A model generated the notes under the pieces. That model did not search any database, was not told where the DNA came from, and worked only from the letters and a program-made list of their open reading frames with translations. DNA of 64,000 nucleotides. Source: Mycobacterium mantenii. Lineage in GTDB: Bacteria; Actinomycetota; Actinomycetes; Mycobacteriales; Mycobacteriaceae. Shown one piece after another: positions 27,702 through 37,953 of this stretch. The position numbers and the translations under genes were made by a program. Within the stretch, counting starts at the first letter, position 1, and every line of letters begins with the position of its first letter. The stretch is from contig NZ_AP022590.1 in the NCBI RefSeq assembly GCF_010731775.1, forward strand, positions 124,001-188,000, read 5' to 3'.

Positions 27702-27718
27702 GTTAATCCCGCTGAAAC
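27702..27718 (+). promoter_or_regulatory. Candidate GlnR box upstream of amt
   Basis: GTTAAT (27702-27707), six bases and GAAAC (27714-27718) fit the loose GlnR pattern GTnAC-n6-GAAAC seen before nitrogen-starvation genes in mycobacteria. In M. smegmatis GlnR activates the amt-glnB-glnD operon. It lies about 103 bases before the amt start. The first half-site deviates from the consensus, so the call is tentative. Confidence 0.4.
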
Positions 27719-27820
27719 ACGGCGGCCCCATCGCCGAAACAACCATTGCGCAATGTTCTGGATCAGGTCATCGGACTCATGCCTGGTGGCCAGTTGTGGG
27801 CCGACCGGAGGAGATTGCGA

Positions 27821-29589
<1,769 letters not shown>

Positions 29590-29634
29590 CGTCCGCTGTC
29601 AATTGCTGATTCGACCCGGGCGGGCCGGGAGGGT

Positions 29635-32112
29635 ATGACCCCGAACGACCCCGACTCGTCCGGGCGCCTAGCGGGGACAGAAAGCGCCTGCGGGGCAGTC
29701 GATCTGGCTGCCTCGCGGCGCCAACTGCTGTCTGAGGGAAGCAAGCTGCACGCCGCCGAACTGCGGCACGCCTGGCTGGATCTGCACGAATCGTGGTTGA
29801 TGGCCAAGGCGGCCGAGATCGGGATCGCCGACGACAGTGGCTTCGCGATCGTCGGGATCGGCGGATTGGGCCGCCATGAGCTGTTGCCGTATTCCGACCT
29901 CGATCTCATGCTGTTGCACGACAATAAATCCGACGACGTGCTGGGCAAGGTCGCCGACAAGTTGTGGTATCCGTTGTGGGACGCCAACGTTCGGCTCGAC
30001 CACAGCGTGCGGACCGTCTCCGGGGCCCTCGGGGTGGCCAATGCCGACATGATTGCGGCGCTGGGCATGCTGGACGCGCGCCACATCGCCGGCGACGCGC
30101 GGCTGTCCGACGAACTGAACGCCGGCGCACGACGGCAGTGGCGCAGCGCAATTCGGTCCCGAATGAACGAGCTCGTGGAAATTACGCAGGCCCGCTGGGA
30201 GCGTTGCGGCCGCATCGCGCAGCGGGCCGAACCCGACCTGAAATCAGGCCGCGGCGGCCTTCGCGATGTGCAGCTGCTCGATGCGCTGGGCGTGGCCCAG
30301 CTGATCGACCGCCACGGCATGGCCCGCCCCGAATCACCCGGCGGTTCGCTCGACGACGCCCACCTCACGTTGCTCGATGTGCGCACCGAGCTGCACCGGG
30401 TATCGGGACGCGGACGGGACCAGCTGCAGGCCCAATACGCCGACGAGATTAGCGCCGCCCTGCACATCGGGGACCGATTTGACTTGGCGCGCAAGCTATC
30501 CGACGCCGGGCGCACCATCGCCTACCACGCCGAGACGGGCATTCGGACCGCCGAGAACGCGCTGCCGCGCCGCGGCGTGACGGCCCTGGTGCGGCGGCCC
30601 AAACGGCGCCCCCTGGACGAGGGCGTCGTCGAATATGCCGGCGAGATCGTGCTCGCCCGCGACGCACGTCCGGACACCGACGTGGGTTTGGTGTTGCGGG
30701 TGGCCGCCGCGGCGGCCGACACCGGGCTGCCGATCGGCGCCGCCACGCTGAGCCGCCTGGCCGCCAGCGCTCCGGAGATGCCGGTGCCGTGGCCGCGAGA
30801 TGCGTTGGACGACTTGCTGGTTGTGCTGTCCGCCGGCCCGACCACGGTGACGACGATCGAGGCGCTCGACCGCACCGGGCTGTGGGGCCGGCTGCTGCCC
30901 GAATGGGACGCCATCCGCGACCTGCCGCCGCGCGACGTCGCGCACAAATGGACGGTGGACCGTCACGTCATCGAGACGGCGGTCAACGCCGCACCGCTGT
31001 CCACCCGGGTGGCGCGACCCGACCTGCTCGCGCTGGGCGCACTGCTGCACGACATTGGTAAGGGCCGCGGTGTCGACCACAGCGTGCTCGGCGCGGGCCT
31101 GGCGCTGGAGATCGGGCCCCGGCTGGGCATCGCGCCGGTCGAGGTCGAGCTGCTCGCCCAGCTGGTCCGCCACCACCTGCTGCTGCCGATGGTGGCCACC
31201 CGCAGCGACCTGAACGACCCCAAAACCATTGAGCGCGTGGTGAAAGCGCTGAGCGGAGACGCGCTGTTGCTCGACGTTCTGCACGCGTTGACCGAGGCCG
31301 ACTCGAAGGCCACCGGTCCCGGGGTGTGGAGCGAATGGAAGGCGTCGCTGATCGAGGACCTGGTCCGGCGCTGTCGGCTGGTGATGGCGGGGGAGCCGCT
31401 GCCCGAAGCGGAACCCACTGCGCCACAATACCTTTCACTCGCAGCCGACCGCGGCGTCCATGTGGACATCAAGCCCAGCGGCGGCGAGCGCCTGGACTTG
31501 GTGATGGCCGCACCGGATCAGCGGGGACTGGTGTCGAAGGCCGCCGCGGTGCTGGCGCTGAACTCACTGCGCATCCATTCCGCATCGGCCAGCACCCACG
31601 AGGGATTCGCGATCGTCGAATTCGTGGTGTCGCCGCTGTTCGGTTCGCCGCCGGAAGCGGGCCTGCTGCGCCAGCAGTTCACCGGCGCGCTGGGCGGTGA
31701 CGTCGACGTGTTCGGCACGCTGGAGAAGCGCGACAGCGACGCCGTCAGCGCGGCGACCAGCCGGGCCGGCGAAATCCAGGTCGGGGTGCCCGTCACGCGG
31801 TCGAGCGCGCCGCCGCGCATCCTGTGGGTCGACTCGGCCTCGCCCGACCAGTTGATCGTCGAAGTCCGCGCCATGGATCGACTCGGGTTGCTCGCGTTGC
31901 TGACCCACGCGCTGGAACGCGCGGAAACCGACATCGTCTGGGCGAAGGTCAACACCTTCGGGTCGACGGCGGCGGACGTCTTCTGCGTGACGGTGTCGGG
32001 CCAAGCGGCCGACGGCGCCGAGCACGGCGCGCGGGACGGAGTCGAGCAGAGCCTGTTGGCGGTGTTGGGCGGCCCCGCGGTCGAGGTGCTCGAGGAACCC
32101 GTCGGCGACTAG
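29635..32112 (+). CDS. glnD: PII nucleotidyltransferase/deadenylylase GlnD, 825 aa
   Basis: Bifunctional nitrogen sensor that modifies GlnB at Tyr51. The N-terminal nucleotidyltransferase motif is [20 protein letters not shown] (about residues 77-96) with its D-x-D pair. A central HD hydrolase domain has [15 protein letters not shown] (about 469-483). Two C-terminal ACT domains bind glutamine ([14 protein letters not shown] and [12 protein letters not shown]). ATG 29635 is used. In actinobacteria the enzyme is an adenylyl- rather than uridylyltransferase (family knowledge). It is convergent with the helicase gene, ten bases apart. Confidence 0.94.
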   Translation: MTPNDPDSSGRLAGTESACGAVDLAASRRQLLSEGSKLHAAELRHAWLDLHESWLMAKAAEIGIADDSGFAIVGIGGLGRHELLPYSDLDLMLLHDNKSDDVLGKVADKLWYPLWDANVRLDHSVRTVSGALGVANADMIAALGMLDARHIAGDARLSDELNAGARRQWRSAIRSRMNELVEITQARWERCGRIAQRAEPDLKSGRGGLRDVQLLDALGVAQLIDRHGMARPESPGGSLDDAHLTLLDVRTELHRVSGRGRDQLQAQYADEISAALHIGDRFDLARKLSDAGRTIAYHAETGIRTAENALPRRGVTALVRRPKRRPLDEGVVEYAGEIVLARDARPDTDVGLVLRVAAAAADTGLPIGAATLSRLAASAPEMPVPWPRDALDDLLVVLSAGPTTVTTIEALDRTGLWGRLLPEWDAIRDLPPRDVAHKWTVDRHVIETAVNAAPLSTRVARPDLLALGALLHDIGKGRGVDHSVLGAGLALEIGPRLGIAPVEVELLAQLVRHHLLLPMVATRSDLNDPKTIERVVKALSGDALLLDVLHALTEADSKATGPGVWSEWKASLIEDLVRRCRLVMAGEPLPEAEPTAPQYLSLAADRGVHVDIKPSGGERLDLVMAAPDQRGLVSKAAAVLALNSLRIHSASASTHEGFAIVEFVVSPLFGSPPEAGLLRQQFTGALGGDVDVFGTLEKRDSDAVSAATSRAGEIQVGVPVTRSSAPPRILWVDSASPDQLIVEVRAMDRLGLLALLTHALERAETDIVWAKVNTFGSTAADVFCVTVSGQAADGAEHGARDGVEQSLLAVLGGPAVEVLEEPVGD

Positions 32113-32121
32113 GGCTAACGC

Positions 32122-33882
32122 TCAGGAGTGTTCGGCGTTGAGCCGGCGCACCGCGTCGATACGCGCCCGCAGCTGTTCGCGGCTGGCCGCGGCTATCGGG
32201 GGACCGCCGCAGCGCCGCCGCAGTTCGTTGTGGATCCAGCCGTGCGGCTTGCCGGTGCGGTGATGGGCGATCGAGACCAGGGTGTTCAGCTCGCGGCGCA
32301 GCTCCCGAAGCTGGCCGTGCACCGTCGCCGGCGGGGCTTGGGCGGCCGCCAGCGGCCCGCCTTCCTTGTGCAGCTGGGCCCGCTTCTGCAGCTGCTCTTC
32401 CTGGCGCTGGTGCAGCAGCGCGCGCATCTGATCCGCATCGAGCAGCCCCGGGATGCCGAGGTAGTCCGCCTCCTCCTCGCTGCCGGCCGCAGCGGCGGTG
32501 CCGAACGATGATCCGTCGAAGATCAGCTGATCGAGTTCCGCGTCGGCGCCCAAGGAGGTGAACCCCTTGTCGAGGTCGCCCTTCTCGTCCTGCGTCTTGG
32601 TGGCGGGATCGCCGTCGAGGGGATCGCCCTCGGAGACCCGGTGCGGCTCGCCCAGCACGTGGTTGCGCTGGGCCTCCAGCTCGCTGGCCAGCTGCAGCAG
32701 GTTCGGCACCGAAGGCACGAAGATGCTCGCGATTTCACCCTGGCGGCGCGACCGCACGAACCGGCCGATGGCCTGCGCGAAGAACAGCGGCGTGGAGGCG
32801 CTGGTGGCGTAGATACCCACCGACAGCCTCGGCACGTCGACGCCCTCGGAGACCATCCGGACCGCGACCAGCCAGCGGCTGGTGCTCGCGGCGAATTCGC
32901 TGATCCGCGCCGACGATCCGGGGTCGTCGGAGAGCACCAGCGTCGGCGCCTCGCCGGTCAGCCTGGTCAACAGGACGGCATACGCGCGGGCCGCGGTCTG
33001 ATCCGAGGCGATGATCATGCCGCCGGCATCGGGTATGTGCGTGCGCAACTGGCGCAGCCGCAGATCCGCGGCGGTGATCACCGCGGGCATCCATTCGCCG
33101 GCGGGGTCCAGCGCCGTGCGCCATGCGCGCGCGGTCTGCTCGGCCGACAGCGGCTCGCCGAGGCGGGCCGCGTGCTCCTCGCCGGCGCTGTCGCGCCAGC
33201 GCGCCTCCCCGGAGTAGGCGAGGAACACCACCGGCCGGACCACGCCGTCGGCGAGGGCGTCGGTGTAGCCGTAGGTGTGGTCGGCCTGCGAACGCCGTAT
33301 CCCGTCGGGACCGGCCTCGTAGGTCACGAACGGGATGGGGCTGTCGTCGCTGCGAAAGGGCGTCCCCGTCAGGGCGAGCCGGCGGGTGGCGTCGCCGAAC
33401 GCTTCGCGGATGGCGTCGCCCCACGTCTTGGCGTCGCCGCCGTGGTGTATCTCATCGAAGACGACCAGGGTCTTGCGCTGCTCGGTCCGCACCCGGTGCA
33501 ACGTCGGATGCGCGGCGACCTGGGCGTAGGTGACCATCACGCCGTGAAACTCCGGCGCGATCCGCGCGTTGCTGTTGGAGAACCTCGGGTCCAGGGCCAG
33601 GCCGTAGCGCTGCGCGGCCTGCGCCCACTGCACCTTCAGGTGCTCGGTGGGCACCACGACGGTGACCTGCTCGACGGCCCGCTGGCCGAGCAGCTCGGCC
33701 GCCACCCGCAGGGCGAAGGTCGTCTTCCCCGAGCCCGGGGTGGCCACCGCCAGGAAATCGCGCGGCTGGGCGGCGAGATACTTGACCAGCGCCCGGCGCT
33801 GCCAGCCGCGCAGCACGCCGGTGCTGGCGTCGCTGGGCTCGCTGTCGGCCTGCGCCTGGATGCTGCTGAGCGGCACCGACAC
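32122..33882 (-). CDS. Superfamily 2 DEAD/DEAH-type helicase (Rv2917-like), 586 aa
   Basis: Motif I is AVATPGSGKTTFALRVA near residue 46, motif II is VFDEIHHGG, motif III is ALTGTPFRSD, motif V is RMVSEGVDVPRL and motif VI is QAIGRFVRSRRQGE. The family resembles UvrB/type III restriction-like DNA helicases. A C-terminal Glu/Gln-rich helical region has no known domain. The frame starts at GTG 33882. It stands alone between convergent glnD and the divergent-facing spacer. The biological role is unknown; DNA repair is an inference from family resemblance. Confidence 0.88.
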   Translation of the reverse strand: MSVPLSSIQAQADSEPSDASTGVLRGWQRRALVKYLAAQPRDFLAVATPGSGKTTFALRVAAELLGQRAVEQVTVVVPTEHLKVQWAQAAQRYGLALDPRFSNSNARIAPEFHGVMVTYAQVAAHPTLHRVRTEQRKTLVVFDEIHHGGDAKTWGDAIREAFGDATRRLALTGTPFRSDDSPIPFVTYEAGPDGIRRSQADHTYGYTDALADGVVRPVVFLAYSGEARWRDSAGEEHAARLGEPLSAEQTARAWRTALDPAGEWMPAVITAADLRLRQLRTHIPDAGGMIIASDQTAARAYAVLLTRLTGEAPTLVLSDDPGSSARISEFAASTSRWLVAVRMVSEGVDVPRLSVGIYATSASTPLFFAQAIGRFVRSRRQGEIASIFVPSVPNLLQLASELEAQRNHVLGEPHRVSEGDPLDGDPATKTQDEKGDLDKGFTSLGADAELDQLIFDGSSFGTAAAAGSEEEADYLGIPGLLDADQMRALLHQRQEEQLQKRAQLHKEGGPLAAAQAPPATVHGQLRELRRELNTLVSIAHHRTGKPHGWIHNELRRRCGGPPIAAASREQLRARIDAVRRLNAEHS

Positions 33883-33983
33883 AGGCCCCCCGTTCGTTGC
33901 TCGTCGACGCGGCTAACTCGATTGAGTCGCGGCTGTGAAATCTAGCACGCCAACGCTTTTCGGCGTAGTAACGACTCGATCGG

Positions 33984-34778
33984 CTATCGTGTCGGGCGCG
34001 CCGTTTCGCGGGTCTGCAGCCATTCATGGATGCGTCGGGCAACGTCGGCCCAGCGCGGTTCGAGCATCATGTTGTGGCCCATGGAGAAGAATTCCGGCTC
34101 GGTTCGGTAGGCCCGCGCGGTGTTGCGCACCTCGCGGACGCTGACGAAGCCGTCGTACTCGGCGCCCAGGACCAGGATCGGCGTCGTCACCCGCTTGGTT
34201 CTGACGCGGCGGACGATCGGATCGGTCATGGCGGCGCGAACACTCTCGGCTCCGGCGCGTTGCCGGCAGGATTCGACGACGCCCTCGGGCGTGTCGGCGC
34301 AGAACAGATATTCGCGGGCCAGCGCCGGGGTGGCGAGGAATTTCAGCAGCGTGGGATCGGTCCACGATTCCATCGTCATCGACGGCCGGCGGCGCCACAC
34401 GCGCAACGCCAGCGTGAGCACGCCCTGCGGCGGCACGGAGCCCACCAGCACCGCGGCCGGGGCGGTCCGATCTTCGAGATAGCGCTGGATCACGAACCCG
34501 CCCAGGGAATGGCCGATCAGGATCGGCGCGCCGCCCAGGTCGTCGGCCACCGTACGGACGTCGTCGATGTAGTCGGCGATGGACACCTTCGGCAGCGGCT
34601 TGGACGTCGGGCTGGCGCCGTGCCCGCGCAGGCTCACCGCCACCGCCCGGTAGCCGGCGTCGGCGAAGAAGTCCAGAAAGTGCTCCCAGCACCACGCGCC
34701 ATGCCAGCCGCCGTGCACGAAGAGCAGCGGCACCGGATGCGCTGGGCTGCAGCACCCTTTGTCGATCACCTCGAGCAT
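33984..34778 (-). CDS. Alpha/beta-hydrolase, 264 aa
   Basis: The oxyanion segment LLFVHGGWHGAWCWEHF, the nucleophile elbow IGHSLGG with Ser near residue 93, the acid in LGAEYDGFVSV and the final His in FFSMGHNMML form a full alpha/beta-hydrolase catalytic triad. It is close to the esterase/haloperoxidase-like class, substrate unknown. ATG 34778 is used. The upstream spacer is occupied by palindromes and the locus C hairpin repeat, so its promoter must lie within or between them. Confidence 0.88.
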   Translation of the reverse strand: MLEVIDKGCCSPAHPVPLLFVHGGWHGAWCWEHFLDFFADAGYRAVAVSLRGHGASPTSKPLPKVSIADYIDDVRTVADDLGGAPILIGHSLGGFVIQRYLEDRTAPAAVLVGSVPPQGVLTLALRVWRRRPSMTMESWTDPTLLKFLATPALAREYLFCADTPEGVVESCRQRAGAESVRAAMTDPIVRRVRTKRVTTPILVLGAEYDGFVSVREVRNTARAYRTEPEFFSMGHNMMLEPRWADVARRIHEWLQTRETARPTR

Positions 34779-34832
34779 GAGCTGACTTTTCTTCGCTGCC
34801 GGCGCGCCGTCAAGCCCTTTGAAGGCGCCGAG

Positions 34833-34884
34833 CGTGACGCTAGCGTCACGGTGGTCGTCGAGCGTGACGCCAACGTCACGCTCG
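34833..34884. repeat. Paired palindromes between the hydrolase and ffh
   Basis: A perfect 18-bp palindrome CGTGACGCTAGCGTCACG (34833-34850) is followed nine bases later by a second inverted repeat with 11-bp arms CGAGCGTGACG/CGTCACGCTCG and a CCAA loop (34859-34884). Both share the GCGTGACG/CGTCACGC half-site, so they are probably copies of one dispersed palindromic element. Confidence 0.85.
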
Positions 34885-34899
34885 CGGCGATGGGGACGG

Positions 34900-35087
34900 C
34901 GCTCGCGATCACCACTAGGTCCGATGAGTGGTGACCCGCTGCGCCCCGCGGCGCGGCGCTCGCGATCACCACTAGGTCCGATGAGTGGTGACCCGCTGCG
35001 CCCTGCGGCGCGGCGCTCGCGATCACCACTAGGTCCGATGAGTGGTGACCCGCTGCGCCCCGCGGCGCGGCGCTCGCGATCACCACT
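34900..35087. repeat. Tandem hairpin repeat, locus C (three 57-bp copies plus a partial one)
   Basis: Full copies begin at 34917, 34974 and 35031; a partial 3' arm precedes them. Each contains GTGGTGACCCGCTGCGCCC and ends GCGATCACCACT, so the outer arms GTGGTGA/TCACCAC pair. It is the same family as loci A and B. It abuts the ffh start codon at 35099 and creates false overlapping frames on both strands. Confidence 0.88.
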
Positions 35088-35098
35088 AGGCTGGCGGG

Positions 35099-36664
35099 GT
35101 GTTTGAATCGCTGTCCGACCGGTTGACCGGAGCCCTTCAGGGACTACGCGGCAAGGGTCGTCTGACCGACGCCGATATCGAGGCCACTACCCGCGAGATC
35201 CGGCTGGCGCTGCTGGAAGCCGACGTGTCGTTGCCCGTGGTGCGCGCCTTCGTCACCCGGATCAAGGACCGCGCCAAGGGCGCCGAGGTCTCCGGGGCCC
35301 TCAACCCGGCGCAGCAGGTCGTCAAGATCGTCAACGAAGAACTCATCGGCATCCTGGGCGGACAGACCCGCCAGCTGGCGTTCGCCAAGACCCCGCCGAC
35401 CGTGGTGATGCTCGCCGGTCTGCAGGGATCCGGTAAGACGTCCCTGGCCGGCAAGCTGGCCGCCTGGCTGCGCGGTCAGGGCCACACGCCGCTGCTGGTG
35501 GCCTGCGACCTGCAGCGCCCGGCCGCGGTGAACCAGCTGCAAGTCGTCGGTGAGCGCGCCGGGGTACCCGTCTTCGCGCCCCATCCTGGCGCGTCCCCCG
35601 AGTCCGGGCCCGGTGATCCGGTCGCGGTGGCGGCCGCCGGGCTCGCCGAGGCGCAGGCCAAGCATTTCGACGTCGTCATCGTCGACACCGCCGGCCGGCT
35701 GGGCATCGACGACGAGCTGATGGCCCAGGCCGCGGCCATCCGCGACGCCATCAATCCCGACGAGGTGCTGTTCGTGCTGGACGCGATGATCGGCCAGGAC
35801 GCCGTCACCACCGCCGAGGCGTTCCGCGAGGGTGTCGGGTTCACGGGGGTGGTGCTGACCAAGCTCGACGGCGACGCCCGCGGTGGCGCCGCCTTATCGG
35901 TGCGCGAGGTGACCGGCGTCCCAATCCTTTTCGCCTCCACCGGCGAGAAGCTGGAGGACTTCGACGTCTTCCACCCCGACCGGATGTCCAGCCGCATCCT
36001 GGGCATGGGCGACGTGCTGAGCCTGATCGAGCAGGCCGAGCAGGTCTTCGACGCCGAACAGGCCGAGGCCGCGGCGGTCAAGATCGGCAGCGGCGAGCTC
36101 ACGCTCGAGGACTTCCTGGAGCAGATGCTGGCCATCCGCAAGATGGGCCCGATCGGCAACCTGCTGGGCATGCTGCCCGGCGCCGGGCAGATGAAGGACG
36201 CGCTGGCCCAGGTCGACGACCGCCAGCTCGACCGCCTGCAGGCCATCATTCGTGGCATGACCCCCGCGGAGCGCGCCGATCCGAAGATCATCAACGCGTC
36301 GCGGCGGCTGCGTATCGCAAACGGTTCGGGCGTCACGGTGTCCGAGGTCAACCAGCTGGTCGACCGCTTCTTCGAGGCCCGCAAGATGATGTCGTCCATG
36401 CTCGGTGGCATGGGTATCCCCGGCCTGGGTCGCAAGTCGGCGACGCGAAAGTCCAAGGGAGCGAAGGGCAAGAAGGGCAAGAAGGGCGGACGCGGCCCGA
36501 CACCGCCGAAGGTCCGCAACCCGCTGCGCGCTGCGATGCCGGGCATGCCGGCCGGCTTGCCCGACCTGTCGCAAATGCCCGAGGGCCTCAACGAGCTGCC
36601 GCCCGGTCTGGCCGACTTCGACCTGTCCAAGCTGAAGTTCCCGGGCAACCCCGGAAGGAAGTAG
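35099..36664 (+). CDS. ffh: Signal recognition particle protein Ffh, 521 aa
   Basis: SRP54 GTPase that binds 4.5S RNA and signal peptides. N domain first, then G1 MLAGLQGSGKTSLAGKLA (about residues 103-120), LVACDLQRPAAVNQL, VDTAGRLGIDDEL and TKLDGDARGG. The Met-rich M domain starts near residue 325 (EDFLEQMLAIRKMGPIGNLLGMLPG) with the RNA-binding INASRRLRIANGSG. The tail is Lys/Gly then Pro/Leu-rich. The start is GTG 35099, immediately after a hairpin repeat. It acts with FtsY. Confidence 0.97.
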   Translation: MFESLSDRLTGALQGLRGKGRLTDADIEATTREIRLALLEADVSLPVVRAFVTRIKDRAKGAEVSGALNPAQQVVKIVNEELIGILGGQTRQLAFAKTPPTVVMLAGLQGSGKTSLAGKLAAWLRGQGHTPLLVACDLQRPAAVNQLQVVGERAGVPVFAPHPGASPESGPGDPVAVAAAGLAEAQAKHFDVVIVDTAGRLGIDDELMAQAAAIRDAINPDEVLFVLDAMIGQDAVTTAEAFREGVGFTGVVLTKLDGDARGGAALSVREVTGVPILFASTGEKLEDFDVFHPDRMSSRILGMGDVLSLIEQAEQVFDAEQAEAAAVKIGSGELTLEDFLEQMLAIRKMGPIGNLLGMLPGAGQMKDALAQVDDRQLDRLQAIIRGMTPAERADPKIINASRRLRIANGSGVTVSEVNQLVDRFFEARKMMSSMLGGMGIPGLGRKSATRKSKGAKGKKGKKGGRGPTPPKVRNPLRAAMPGMPAGLPDLSQMPEGLNELPPGLADFDLSKLKFPGNPGRK

Positions 36665-36671
36665 CCGCCCG

Positions 36672-37754
36672 GTGCGCATGCACGTACGGGGCGTGGGCCT
36701 GCCCGACGAGACCGAGATCGAACTGTGGATCGTCGACGGCCGCATCAGCGCCGAACCGGTCGCGGGCGCCGACACTGTCTTCGACGGCGGCTGGATCGTG
36801 CCCGGTCTGGTCGACGCCCACTGCCACGTCGGGCTGGGCGATCACGGCGAGATCCCGCTCGACGACGCGATCGCCCAGGCCGAGATCGAACGCGACGTCG
36901 GCGCGCTGCTGTTGCGGGACTGCGGCTCGCCCACCGACACCCGCAGCCTCGACGACCGCGACGATCTGCCCCGCATCATCCGGGCGGGCAAGCATCTGGC
37001 CAGACCCAAGCGGTACGCGGCGGGCTTCTCGCGCGAGCTCAACGACGAGTGGCAGCTGCCGGCGGCGGTGGCCGAGGAGGCCAAGCGCGGCGACGGCTGG
37101 ATCAAGCTGGTCGGCGACTGGATCGACCGCAGCGTCGGCGATCTGGCCCCGCTGTGGTCCGACGACGTGCTCAAGGCCGCCATCGAAACCGCCCACGCCC
37201 ACGGCGCCCGGGTCACCGCGCACGTCTTCAGTGAGGACGCGCTGCCCGGTCTGATCAACGCCGGCATCGACTGCATCGAGCACGGCACCGGCCTGGACGA
37301 CGACACCGTCGAGTTGATGGTCGAGCACGGCACCGTCCTGGTGCCGACGCTGGTCAACATCGTCGAGAACTTCCCCGGCATCGCCGTCGCGGCCGCGAAG
37401 TATCCGGCGTACGCCGCGCACATGCGCGACCTGCACGCCCGCGGCCTGTCCCGGATCGCGGCCGCCCGCGACGCGGGCGTACCGATCTACGCCGGCAGCG
37501 ACGCCGGCACCATGGTCGTGCCCGGGCGCATCGCCGACGAGGTCGAGGCGCTCAAGAGCATCGGGATGAGCCCGACCGAGGCGCTAGGTGCAGCGTGCTG
37601 GGACGCGCGCCGCTGGCTGGGCCGGCCCGGGCTGGATCACGGCGCCTCGGCGGACCTGCTGTGCTACTCGGACGACCCCCGCTCGGGTCCGGCCGTGCTG
37701 AGAAGCCCCGACCTGATCATGTTGCGCGGCAAGATCTTTCCTTCACCGGCCTAG
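36672..37754 (+). CDS. Metal-dependent amidohydrolase (Rv2915c-like), 360 aa
   Basis: TIM-barrel amidohydrolase. The metal-binding HxH is in GLVDAHCHVGLGDHGE (about residues 45-60), later ligands are in TAHVFSEDALPG and CIEHGTGLDD, and the final Asp is in YAGSDAGTMVVPG. A small beta-sandwich formed by both ends flanks the barrel. Relatives include imidazolonepropionase-like and prolidase-like hydrolases; the substrate is unknown. It starts at GTG 36672 (or ATG 36678) seven bases after the ffh stop. In M. tuberculosis pknI follows; it is not found here. Confidence 0.87.
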   Translation: MRMHVRGVGLPDETEIELWIVDGRISAEPVAGADTVFDGGWIVPGLVDAHCHVGLGDHGEIPLDDAIAQAEIERDVGALLLRDCGSPTDTRSLDDRDDLPRIIRAGKHLARPKRYAAGFSRELNDEWQLPAAVAEEAKRGDGWIKLVGDWIDRSVGDLAPLWSDDVLKAAIETAHAHGARVTAHVFSEDALPGLINAGIDCIEHGTGLDDDTVELMVEHGTVLVPTLVNIVENFPGIAVAAAKYPAYAAHMRDLHARGLSRIAAARDAGVPIYAGSDAGTMVVPGRIADEVEALKSIGMSPTEALGAACWDARRWLGRPGLDHGASADLLCYSDDPRSGPAVLRSPDLIMLRGKIFPSPA

Positions 37755-37896
37755 CGCACGTCGTGCCGCCATTGCTCGGCGGACCCCGCATCGCCACCCG
37801 CCGCGCCGAGTTCACCGCGGTTGCGGGCCCGGTGTCCGCCGGTAACGCACACTGACCACCGGCGCCGAATATTTCCGAGTTCGCGTCAGAAAAAGA

Positions 37897-37930
37897 TTGC
37901 GAGTGCTTGCTATCTATGTTAGTGTTCCGG
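37897..37930 (+). promoter_or_regulatory. AT-rich candidate promoter/operator for the deacylase-TetR operon
   Basis: In an otherwise GC-rich spacer, TTGCGAGTGCTTGCTATCTA continuing into TGTTAGTG is strikingly AT-rich and lies 24-57 bases before the deacylase start. It may contain promoter hexamers and the TetR regulator's own operator. No perfect palindrome is evident, so this rests on composition and position only. Confidence 0.3.
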
Positions 37931-37953
37931 CAATCGACGACATGGAGGAAACC

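Noticed and set aside
34766..35086. Minus-strand frame repeating VIASAAPRGAAGHHSSDL
   Set aside because: It is a translation of the 57-bp hairpin repeat, with no start context; the same repeat gives different peptides at the other loci.
34900..35087. Possible CRISPR array
   Set aside because: Units are contiguous tandem copies with no unique spacers and no cas genes nearby; the same holds for 26098-26262.
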